36,796 nt of DNA from an uncultured Rhodospirillales bacterium (lineage in GTDB: Bacteria > Pseudomonadota > Alphaproteobacteria > Acetobacterales > Acetobacteraceae), in the NCBI GenBank assembly GCA_903823665.1, contig CAIJTR010000021.1, positions 1 through 36,796 on the forward strand, given 5' to 3'. This document shows, in pieces, positions 1 through 6,749 of this stretch. Position 1 is the first letter of the stretch. Each line of letters opens with the position of its first letter. The notes beneath the pieces were generated by a model. That model had not been told where the DNA came from, ran no database searches, and worked only from the letters and a program-made list of their open reading frames with translations. The position numbers and the translations under genes are program-made.

Positions 1-101
1 GCACCACGGTGGTGGTGGCTACGCATAATGACGCGCTGGTGGCGCGGCACCCGGCTCGCTCGCTGGTGCTGGAGGGCGGGAGGCTGACAAGCGATGGATA
101 A
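1..101 (+). CDS. ftsE: Cell division ATP-binding protein FtsE, C-terminal end (partial)
   Basis: Only the last 32 codons are in the window, read from position 3 to a TAA at 99-101. The residues include VVVATHND, which is the switch (H-loop) histidine region of an ABC ATPase, followed by a typical C-terminal strand ending VLEGGRL. FtsE is the cytoplasmic ATPase partner of FtsX and helps control peptidoglycan hydrolases at the septum. The naming rests mainly on the overlapping downstream gene, which is FtsX-like. LolD-type ATPases look similar at this end, but LolD would not be followed by an FtsX-type permease of this size. Confidence 0.8.
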   Translation, partial: TTVVVATHNDALVARHPARSLVLEGGRLTSDG

Positions 102-1038
102 AGCGGCATCCAGCACCGGCCATCGGGACGGGCTCGGCCTGCGTCGTGCTCTCGGTGGCACAATGCTGCCGCTGCTGGTGGCGGCCATGACGTTTCTGGC
201 GGCGCTTGCATTGGCGGGCGCGCTGGCGGCGGCGGCGTTGGCGCAGCACTGGCAGCATGGGGCGGCTGAGGCTGTGACGGTGCAGGTGCCGCAGGCCGAT
301 GTGCCGGCACCACGCGTGACGGATGGGCCGGAACTGACGCGGCTTGATAGCGTTCTGGAGGCATTGCGAAAGAGCCGGGACGTGGCGCGCATTCGCGTGC
401 TGACGGCCTCAGAGCTGAGTGCCTTGTTGCGGCCCTGGCTGGGTGCGGCTTCCGACAACGCCGCCCTGCCGCTGCCCGCGGTGATTGAGGTGCATCTGGC
501 GGATGGTGTGGCGGATGTCTCGATGCTTGCCGCCGCTTTGGAGCGTGCGGCACCCGGTGCGCTCACCGAAAGCCATGGTGTGTGGGTTGGCAGGCTGGCG
601 GTGCTGGCGCGAAGTCTGCAGGCCTGCGCCTGGGTGGCCGTGCTGGTGGTGGCGCTGGTGGCGGTGGCGGTGGTGATGGTGGCCACGCGGGCGGGGCTGG
701 CTGCGCGGCGTGAGGCGATTGAGATTGTGCATGGGTTGGGTGCCACAGATGGCTACATCGCCGGGCGGTTTGCGTGGCGGATCACGAGGCATGCGGTGTG
801 GGGCGGCCTGCTTGGCCTCATTGTCGCGTTGCCGGTGCTGTATGGGTTAGCGGAACTGGCGGCTCCGTTCATGTCCGGAAGTGATCCGTCAGACCTGATT
901 GCGCCGGACGCGCTCCTAGCGCTTCGTACTGCGCAACCGGTTTGGCTGGCACTGCCGGCATTGCCCTTGGTTGCTGGGCTGATTGGCTTTTTGACGGCGC
1001 AGAGCACGGTTCGAGGCTGGTTGAGGCGTTTGCCATGA
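94..1038 (+). CDS. ftsX: Cell division permease-like protein FtsX
   Basis: This 314-residue inner-membrane protein has the FtsX layout. There is one N-terminal membrane segment at about residues 24-50, then a periplasmic domain of about 125 residues. Three more membrane segments follow at about 178-197, 233-255 and 282-302. The cytoplasmic stretch EIVHGLGATDGYIAGRF between segments two and three is the family signature. FtsX works with FtsE in the divisome to pass ATP-driven changes to periplasmic activators of murein hydrolases. The ATG lies inside the end of ftsE (8-base overlap), so the two are probably translationally coupled. The periplasmic domain is very Ala/Leu-rich, as is common for this family in GC-rich alphaproteobacteria. 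Confidence 0.9.
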   Translation: MDKAASSTGHRDGLGLRRALGGTMLPLLVAAMTFLAALALAGALAAAALAQHWQHGAAEAVTVQVPQADVPAPRVTDGPELTRLDSVLEALRKSRDVARIRVLTASELSALLRPWLGAASDNAALPLPAVIEVHLADGVADVSMLAAALERAAPGALTESHGVWVGRLAVLARSLQACAWVAVLVVALVAVAVVMVATRAGLAARREAIEIVHGLGATDGYIAGRFAWRITRHAVWGGLLGLIVALPVLYGLAELAAPFMSGSDPSDLIAPDALLALRTAQPVWLALPALPLVAGLIGFLTAQSTVRGWLRRLP

Positions 1039-1646
1039 TCAGGCACCTTCTTCGGATGGTGGTTCTGGTCCCGGGCGGCGTGGTGCTGGCGGTGCTCGTG
1101 GGGTTCGGCTGGTTCGCGGCGGAGAGCTTTCAGGCCAGCCCTCAACCGCCCGCGTCAGATGGGATCGTCGTGCTCACCGGCGGGGAGGAGCGGGTGCGCG
1201 CCGGCCTGCATCTGCTGGATGCCGGTGTGGCCGAGCGCCTGTTGATCTCCGGTGTCGGCCGTGATGCCGAGTTCCCACGGCTTGCGCATCTGGCCGGTGT
1301 TGACCCTGGCCTTGGTGCGCGCGTGACGCTGGGGCATTTGGCACACAGCACTCATGGCAACGCCTTGGAAATTGCCGATTGGGTGGCGCTGCAACATGCG
1401 CATTCGTTGATCGTGGTGACCGCCGGCTATCATATGCCGCGCGCCCTGGCTGAACTTCGCACGGCATTGCCGGGGGTGGTGCTGATTCCGTTTGCGGTTC
1501 AGCCCAAGGAGTTGCATGTGCTGAGCGATATGCGGCTCTGGCGATTGCTGGCCCGTGAATATGTGAAGTTCGTGGCTGTCGAGTTGGGCCTGGGTGACCG
1601 GGCCGACCGGCTTGCAATGGGTGCCGTGAGGGAGCGTCGTGGATGA
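1035..1646 (+). CDS. YdcF/SanA-type DUF218 family protein
   Basis: This 203-residue protein has one N-terminal membrane segment (about residues 6-26) and a DUF218 domain (YdcF/SanA/ElyC family). Family features are GIVVLTGGEERVRAGLHLL followed by AERLLISGVG, and later VVTAGYHMPRALAEL. Members are linked to envelope integrity and vancomycin tolerance in Enterobacteria, but the reaction is not established. The ATG at 1035 overlaps the ftsX stop as ATGA. A start 31 codons further upstream is open but lies entirely inside ftsX, so it was not used. The position between ftsX and plsC supports an envelope role by inference. Confidence 0.85.
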   Translation: MIRHLLRMVVLVPGGVVLAVLVGFGWFAAESFQASPQPPASDGIVVLTGGEERVRAGLHLLDAGVAERLLISGVGRDAEFPRLAHLAGVDPGLGARVTLGHLAHSTHGNALEIADWVALQHAHSLIVVTAGYHMPRALAELRTALPGVVLIPFAVQPKELHVLSDMRLWRLLAREYVKFVAVELGLGDRADRLAMGAVRERRG

Positions 1647-2377
1647 GACTGATCGGCTCCGTTTTGTTCGGCATCTGGTTTTATGCCGTGACGCTGATCC
1701 TGACGCTGGTAGGCCAGGTTGCGGTGATGGTCGCACCGCTCACTTTGCCAGCCTTTGCGCGGGTGTGGAGCCGGTGGGTGCTGGTCGGACTGCCCCTGTG
1801 TGGTGTGCGCTATAAAATCACCGGCCGGGAGCATCTGACACCGGACCGCGCCATGCTTATCGCCTCGATGCATCAATCGGCATTTGATACGCTGCTATGG
1901 TTCGATCTTGTGCCTGAATGCCGGTATGTGGTGAAGATGGAACTGATCAAATTGCCGCTTTTCGGCCGGTTGGCGCGGTTTTCCGGCCAGATCGGTGTGG
2001 ATCGGCATGGCGGTGCTGCCACGATGCGCGGGCTGCTGCGAGACGGTGGGGCGGCGCTGGCGGACGGCAAGCATCTGGTGATCTTCCCTGAGGGCACGCG
2101 GGTTGCGGCGGGGCAGGTGGGGCCGCTGCAGCCGGGGATTGCCGCCTTGGCACGCAAGAGTGGGCTGCCGGTTATTCCGGTGACAACTGATTCCGGGTGG
2201 TGCTGGGGGAAGGGGATGTTCGGCAAGCGCCCTGGCACGATCCATGTCGTGATCCATCCGGCGATTGAGGCTGGGCTTGACCGGGATGCGCTGATGGCGC
2301 GGCTACAGACTATCTTCGAGAGTGGACTGGAGGAACTGCGCACGACCCAAAGGGCTGTGGACAACTCTGTGCATTGA
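1643..2377 (+). CDS. plsC: 1-acyl-sn-glycerol-3-phosphate acyltransferase (PlsC-like)
   Basis: This 244-residue LPLAT-family acyltransferase makes phosphatidic acid by acylating lysophosphatidic acid at the membrane. The HX4D catalytic motif is H77-Q-S-A-F-D82. The second substrate-binding motif, FPEGTR, is at residues 148-153. A hydrophobic N-terminus (about 5-32) anchors the protein, and the distal GTIHVVIHPAIEAG strand is typical. The start overlaps the preceding stop as ATGA, giving a tightly coupled ftsE-ftsX-ydcF-plsC run. The acyl donor (acyl-CoA or acyl-ACP) cannot be told from the sequence. The 212 bases that follow hold no gene I can support. Confidence 0.9.
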   Translation: MRLIGSVLFGIWFYAVTLILTLVGQVAVMVAPLTLPAFARVWSRWVLVGLPLCGVRYKITGREHLTPDRAMLIASMHQSAFDTLLWFDLVPECRYVVKMELIKLPLFGRLARFSGQIGVDRHGGAATMRGLLRDGGAALADGKHLVIFPEGTRVAAGQVGPLQPGIAALARKSGLPVIPVTTDSGWCWGKGMFGKRPGTIHVVIHPAIEAGLDRDALMARLQTIFESGLEELRTTQRAVDNSVH

Positions 2378-2589
2378 GCGCCGAAACGCCTGCGAGGACA
2401 CCGCAGCTTCACCTTGTTCAGGGCTGATGTTCCACGCTTTTAAGAGGTTCGTTTCGTTTTTGCTAAGTGGTTCTCCAGACTGGGGACGATTGTGATTCAT
2501 CGCGATAAGTGAGCGGTTTCGCGACGCGGCAATGATCCAGTATAGAGGCTACGGACCAGGTCGCGTCGGCCCGGCCTGGGAGAGTGCCG

Positions 2590-3582
2590 ATGCGGCCTTG
2601 GATGAAATGGACCTTGATCGTTCTCGTCGGGCTTCTGCCGCTTGAGGCCGTAACCGCTGTTTGGTTCTGGGCGACGGGGCAGGTGACCGCACAGAGCAAT
2701 GCCTGGATTGCGGACAGGCGGGCACGAGGCTGGATCATTTCGAGCGGTGAGCCAGCGCGCGAGGGCTGGCCATTCGATGCCCGCATACGCCTGCCTCAAG
2801 TGAGCATTTCAAGCCCCGCTCTGCCATCGCGTCTATCCGGACGGCTAGAGGCGGATGCGGCGACCGTAGGTGTCCGGCTGTGGGCTCCGTACACGCTGCA
2901 TGTAGGGCTGCATGGAGAGCAGCGTTTTGTACTGCAAGGCAGGGGGGCGCAGACTTTCACCACCTCGCGCACGGAATTGATGCTGCCGCTGAGTGAGGGG
3001 CGTCCGCCGGATTACGCCGATATGATGATCAACGATCTGTCGATTATCGTGGCACCCGTATCCCTTCATGCGGCTGGCATTCAGGTCCACAGCGATTTCG
3101 GCACAAATCACTTGGCCGTTGCGCTGCATATGAGTGGTGTCGATCTCCCCGGAGGTCCGCTTGCAACGCCGCTCGGCACATTGATCGAGCAGTTCGGGCT
3201 GGAGTTTACAAGTGACGGACCGCCCACGGCCTCGCCTGCGGCATGGAAAGCGGCAGGTGGCCTGGTGCATCTGACATCGCTGGTGCTCGACTGGGGCAAG
3301 CTGCGCATTGCAGCGCATGGCCAGTTCCGCCTCGACGATCAGTTGCAGCCGGAGGGGGACCTTATCGCCGCTGTGATTGGTGCCGGGGATGTGCTGGACG
3401 CCCTGGTTGCAACGCGTGCGGTGCAGCCGGGCACCGCCACCGCGACCCGGGCTTTCTTGACGTTGATGCAAAAGCCGCAGAGCGATGGCACGCAGTTGGC
3501 GGAGTTTCCGTTCACGCTGAAGAATCAGCGTGTGCAAATGGGCCAGTTCCCGCTGACGCGCGTGCCGGATATACGGTGGTAG
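2590..3582 (+). CDS. DUF2125 domain-containing protein
   Basis: This 330-residue protein has one N-terminal membrane segment (about residues 5-25) followed by a long beta-rich region expected to face the periplasm. The region after the anchor (AWIADRRARGW, then GWPFDARIRLPQVSIS) matches the start of DUF2125, a family of unknown function common in alphaproteobacteria. The ATG at 2590 is chosen because GGGAGA at 2578-2583 sits six bases upstream. A GTG at 2584 would abut that site directly. The gene follows plsC after a gap and probably has its own promoter in 2378-2589. No catalytic residues are recognisable. Confidence 0.75.
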   Translation: MRPWMKWTLIVLVGLLPLEAVTAVWFWATGQVTAQSNAWIADRRARGWIISSGEPAREGWPFDARIRLPQVSISSPALPSRLSGRLEADAATVGVRLWAPYTLHVGLHGEQRFVLQGRGAQTFTTSRTELMLPLSEGRPPDYADMMINDLSIIVAPVSLHAAGIQVHSDFGTNHLAVALHMSGVDLPGGPLATPLGTLIEQFGLEFTSDGPPTASPAAWKAAGGLVHLTSLVLDWGKLRIAAHGQFRLDDQLQPEGDLIAAVIGAGDVLDALVATRAVQPGTATATRAFLTLMQKPQSDGTQLAEFPFTLKNQRVQMGQFPLTRVPDIRW

Positions 3583-3628
3583 ATTTCTGCCAGCGTCTGC
3601 GTTATTCTTTTAGTATGAGCTCTGCTTG

Positions 3629-3698
3629 CATCATCGCACGAATTACCGCCCCGGCTGCCTGAGCAGCCGGTTTTGTCGTGCGTTTTGTCCTGATGATG
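3629..3698 (+). promoter_or_regulatory. Extended stem-loop upstream of the ACT-domain gene
   Basis: Three nested complementary pairs are seen: catcat (3629-3634) with atgatg (3693-3698), cgcacga (3635-3641) with tcgtgcg (3676-3682), and ccggctgc (3651-3658) with gcagccgg (3663-3670). The structure ends about 20 bases before the next start codon. A 15-codon reading frame (3615-3662, three Ile codons) has its stop in the apical loop but no clear ribosome binding site. It may be only a terminator, or a structured 5' leader of the ACT-domain gene. Confidence 0.4.
3651..3674 (+). terminator. Probable intrinsic terminator
   Basis: A perfect 8-bp GC-rich stem (ccggctgc / gcagccgg) with a 4-base loop is followed directly by TTTT and a T/G-rich stretch. 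It lies 69 bases past the DUF2125 stop and upstream of the ACT-domain gene, so it ends the former transcript or attenuates the latter. Confidence 0.65.
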
Positions 3699-3717
3699 TG
3701 AATTTGGAGCCTCCCTA

Positions 3718-4029
3718 ATGTCTAATCCTAGCCTCGCAGCCACACCATGGACACTGGTTGGGCAGCACGCCGCGGTTCGCTTCACGCTGATTGCATCTGC
3801 TGAGCCAGGCCTGTTGCCGCGCTTGATGCAGCCGTTTGCGCGGCGCGATCTCACGCCAGACAGTTTCGACTGCACGCGACAGGGCGGCGATTTGCGGGTT
3901 GAGATTGCCATGGCCGCGATGCCTGCGGAGATGGTGCACCTCGTTGAGGGCAATCTCCGGCAGGTGGTGGGTGTCACCCAACTACATTGCCGCCGCGAAA
4001 TCACCGGCTCGGTGCGCCGCGCCGCCTGA
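3718..4029 (+). CDS. Small ACT-domain protein
   Basis: This 103-residue protein consists of little more than one ACT-like fold. Residues about 18-95 alternate strand, helix and strand, starting VRFTLIASAEPGLLPRLMQPF and including a loop with aspartates. The size and pattern recall the small subunit IlvM of acetolactate synthase and other stand-alone ACT regulators that bind amino acids. No catalytic partner gene is adjacent. GGAG at 3706-3709 lies eight bases before the ATG. It sits between two hairpins (3629-3698 and 4033-4056), so it is probably transcribed alone. The ligand and the regulated enzyme are unknown. Confidence 0.6.
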   Translation: MSNPSLAATPWTLVGQHAAVRFTLIASAEPGLLPRLMQPFARRDLTPDSFDCTRQGGDLRVEIAMAAMPAEMVHLVEGNLRQVVGVTQLHCRREITGSVRRAA

Positions 4030-4032
4030 GGG

Positions 4033-4056
4033 ACGCCGTCGTTTGACGACTGGCGT
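4033..4056 (+). terminator. Candidate terminator hairpin
   Basis: acgccgtcgt pairs with acgactggcgt across a 3-base loop (10 bp, one bulged base), starting three bases past the ACT gene stop. The following sequence is only moderately T-rich, so the call is tentative. Confidence 0.4.
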
Positions 4057-4195
4057 TTGCGTTGGATCCTGAGCGCGCGTGAAGCGCAATGGTGCAATGC
4101 ACAATGGGGTTTGCAGCGGGTCAGTGCAATTATGTCAGATGATGCCAACTCGGGTGGAGGCATGATGCGCCAGCGTGAGAAGGGAACGGGCAGCG

Positions 4196-5614
4196 ATGGG
4201 TGGTCTTGACGCTTTGGTTCTCGCGAGGGCGCAGTTTGCCTTTACGGTGGGCTTTCACATCATCTTCCCAGCCTTCTCCATCGGCCTAGCCAGCTTCCTA
4301 ATGGTGCTGGAAGGCATGTGGCTTGCCACTCGCAGCCGCGTTTATCTTGACCTTTTCCAATATTGGGTAAAGGCGTTTGCGCTCGTGTTCGGCATGGGCG
4401 TCGTCTCAGGCCTCGTGATGTCCTACCAGTTTGGGACCAACTGGGGTGGCTTTGCCGACAAGGCCGGGCCGATTGTAGGCCCGCTGATGGGTTATGAGGT
4501 GCTGACTGCATTCTTTCTGGAAGCGGGCTTCCTCGGCATCATGCTGTTTGGCCTCAAAAAGGTGGGCGAGGGGCTCCATTTCGCCGCCACCTGCGTGGTG
4601 GCCACCGGCACCCTGATAAGCGGCTTTTGGATCCTGGCCGTGAATTCCTGGATGCAGACGCCGCGCGGCTTCACCATCGACACCAACGGCACCTTCATCC
4701 CCACAAGCTGGATGGAGATCATCTTCAACCCGAGCTTCTTCTATCGCTTTCCGCATATGATGCTCGCCTGCTTTCTGGCCGTGGCCTTTTTTGTGGGGGC
4801 GGTTGGCGCTTGGCACTTGATGACGGACAACCGTAATCAGGCGGCTCGGAGGATGTTCTCCATGGCACTTTGGATGGCAACTATCGTTGCCCCACTGCAG
4901 ATTATGATGGGTGATGCGCATGGCCTGAACACGCTGGAGAACCAGCCCGTCAAACTCGCCGCGATGGAAGGTGATTGGGAGACACGCGCGGGCCAGCCGC
5001 TGGTGCTGTTCGGCATTCCCAACTCTGAGACCGAGCGCAATGACTACGAAATAGCCATTCCGCAGCTTGGCAGCCTGATCCTGACGCATAGCACGGACGG
5101 TGTGATCAAGGGGTTGAAGGATGTGCGTCCGGTGGAGCGGCCACCTATATTGCCGGTGTTCTTTGCCTTCCGCATCATGGTTGGCCTTGGCGTTGCCATG
5201 TTAATGTTCGGTCTGGCCGGGCTGGTGCTGCGCCGCGGTGGGCGGATCTACACCAACGTTTGGCTGCATCGTGCGGCAGTGCTGCTGGCCCCGTCTGGAT
5301 TTTTGGCGATCCTGGCGGGGTGGACGGTGACCGAAGTCGGCCGCCAGCCCTACACGGTCTACGGCGTGCTGCGGACGGTCGATAGCGTCTCGCCAATCGG
5401 ATTGCCGGGCGTCGCCACGTCGCTGGCCGCGTTCGCCGTGGTGTATTTCCTGGTATTCGGGGCCGGCATTTTGTTCCTGCTCAAGTTGGTCGCCAAGCCG
5501 CCGATGCAGGACGAGCATGGTCCCACGCCGGACGCGCCGATACGCAGCGCCGGTATCACGCCGGGCGGGATTGCTGGCCTGCAGTCACCCATTCGTCCCA
5601 TTGCTGCGGAATAA
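4196..5614 (+). CDS. cydA: Cytochrome bd-type quinol oxidase subunit I (cyanide-insensitive type, CydA/CioA)
   Basis: This 472-residue polytopic membrane protein is the quinol-oxidising, haem-carrying subunit of a bd oxidase. It reduces O2 to water without pumping protons. The N-terminal ARAQFAFTVGFHIIFPAF supplies the first haem histidine (H21). The FPHM histidine matches a haem b558 ligand. The quinol-site stretch ENQPVKLAAMEGDWE is present, but the Q-loop that follows is short, as in CIO-type enzymes. The GRQP motif reads GRQPYTVYG, with Tyr where Trp is usual. The ATG at 4196 is chosen because it places the conserved N-terminus correctly and has AAGGGA about ten bases upstream. It forms an operon with cydB and the DUF2474 peptide. 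No cydDC assembly genes are in the window. Confidence 0.93.
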   Translation: MGGLDALVLARAQFAFTVGFHIIFPAFSIGLASFLMVLEGMWLATRSRVYLDLFQYWVKAFALVFGMGVVSGLVMSYQFGTNWGGFADKAGPIVGPLMGYEVLTAFFLEAGFLGIMLFGLKKVGEGLHFAATCVVATGTLISGFWILAVNSWMQTPRGFTIDTNGTFIPTSWMEIIFNPSFFYRFPHMMLACFLAVAFFVGAVGAWHLMTDNRNQAARRMFSMALWMATIVAPLQIMMGDAHGLNTLENQPVKLAAMEGDWETRAGQPLVLFGIPNSETERNDYEIAIPQLGSLILTHSTDGVIKGLKDVRPVERPPILPVFFAFRIMVGLGVAMLMFGLAGLVLRRGGRIYTNVWLHRAAVLLAPSGFLAILAGWTVTEVGRQPYTVYGVLRTVDSVSPIGLPGVATSLAAFAVVYFLVFGAGILFLLKLVAKPPMQDEHGPTPDAPIRSAGITPGGIAGLQSPIRPIAAE

Positions 5615-5617
5615 GTC

Positions 5618-6640
5618 ATGCTCACCCTGCCATTCCTCGACCTGCCGCTGATCTGGGCTGGGCTGATCGTTGTGGCCGTGGTGGCCTATGTGATGCTCGA
5701 TGGCTTCGATCTCGGTGTTGGTATTCTGTTTGCCGTCGAGGATGACGAGGATGACCGGGACATCATGGTCAACTCGATCGCCCCGGTGTGGGACGGCAAC
5801 GAGACGTGGCTGATCCTTGGTGGCGGCGGTTTGTTTGCCGTTTTCCCGTTGGCTTATTCGGTGATCATGACGGCGATGTATCCCACCATCATCGCCATGC
5901 TGCTGTGCCTGGTGTTCCGCGGTGTGGCGTTTGAATACCGCTTCAAGGCCGTCACATATCGCGGCAAGCGCATTTGGGACGTGGCGTTCATGCTGGGCTC
6001 CGGCGGTGCCGCATTCGCGCAGGGGTTGACGCTGGGCGGGCTGTTGCAAGGCGTGAAAGTCACTGAGCGAGCCTATGCCGGCGGCTGGTTCGACTGGCTG
6101 ACACCGTTCTCAATCCTGTGCGGCGTGGCGGTGGTGATCGGCTATTCGCTGCTCGGTGCTGCTTGGCTGATCTGGCGCACTGAAGGTGGCTTGCAGGTTA
6201 GGGCACGTGGGCATGCCTGGTGGCTGGGTGTTGCAACGCTGATCTTTATCGACGTGGTCAGCCTTTGGTCGCCGATGCTGAACCCGGCGTTCGCCGAACG
6301 CTGGTTCACTTGGCCGGGCGTTGCGTTGACGAGCCCAGTGCCGGTGCTGATCGTGCTGTTGGCCTGGCGGTTTTTCGTCACCCTCCGCCGTGGCAGCGAT
6401 GCAGCCCCGCTGTTCTGCGCACTGGGCTGGTTTCTGCTGTGCTTCGTGGGGCTTGGCATCAGCGTGTTCCCTGATCTCGTGCCTCCGTCGATCAGCATTT
6501 GGGATGCTGCGGCACCACCCCAAAGCCAAGCTTTTCTGCTGGTTGGGGCGGCGGTGCTGCTCCCGCTGATCATTGCCTACAACGCCTATGCCTATTGGGT
6601 TTTCCGCGGAAAGGTGGTGGCCGGTGCCCACACACATTAA
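5618..6640 (+). CDS. cydB: Cytochrome bd-type quinol oxidase subunit II (CydB/CioB)
   Basis: This 340-residue protein with about eight or nine membrane segments is the second subunit of the bd oxidase. It opens with the conserved block YVMLDGFDLGVGILF and continues with NSIAPVWDGNETWLILGGGG, both hallmarks of CydB. The length fits the CIO-type subunit (about 335 residues) rather than the longer Enterobacterial form. It starts three bases after the cydA stop, so the two are cotranscribed. Its last 17 bases overlap the small DUF2474 reading frame. Confidence 0.95.
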   Translation: MLTLPFLDLPLIWAGLIVVAVVAYVMLDGFDLGVGILFAVEDDEDDRDIMVNSIAPVWDGNETWLILGGGGLFAVFPLAYSVIMTAMYPTIIAMLLCLVFRGVAFEYRFKAVTYRGKRIWDVAFMLGSGGAAFAQGLTLGGLLQGVKVTERAYAGGWFDWLTPFSILCGVAVVIGYSLLGAAWLIWRTEGGLQVRARGHAWWLGVATLIFIDVVSLWSPMLNPAFAERWFTWPGVALTSPVPVLIVLLAWRFFVTLRRGSDAAPLFCALGWFLLCFVGLGISVFPDLVPPSISIWDAAAPPQSQAFLLVGAAVLLPLIIAYNAYAYWVFRGKVVAGAHTH

Positions 6641-6749
6641 ACGCCCCGATTGGATGCGTCGTATCGGCTGGTTTGCGGTGATTTACGTCGTCTCAACCTC
6701 GGCGGTGGTCGGAGTGGCCTATGGGTTGAAGGCGCTCATACCGCATTAA
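6624..6749 (+). CDS. DUF2474/CydX-like small bd-oxidase peptide
   Basis: A 41-residue single-span membrane peptide starts at a GTG and overlaps the last 17 bases of cydB in another frame. It has a basic N-terminus with RPDWMRRIGW, then one hydrophobic helix (about residues 15-36), and ends at a TAA at 6747-6749. This is the arrangement of the DUF2474 family, which sits after cioAB and is thought to act like CydX as a small stabilising subunit. AAGGTGG seven bases upstream of the GTG could be its ribosome binding site. An internal ATG at 6654 would give 31 residues. Its 3' end overlaps the convergent hydrolase gene by 14 bases. Confidence 0.75.
   Translation: MPTHIKRPDWMRRIGWFAVIYVVSTSAVVGVAYGLKALIPH

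Noticed and set aside
942-1034. Upstream start for the YdcF-type gene
   Set aside because: The extension lies wholly inside ftsX in another frame. The ATG at 1035 gives an ATGA overlap and the expected membrane anchor.
2303-2500. A 65-codon minus-strand frame after plsC
   Set aside because: It overlaps the plsC end and has no motif or ribosome binding site. The gap 2378-2589 looks non-coding.
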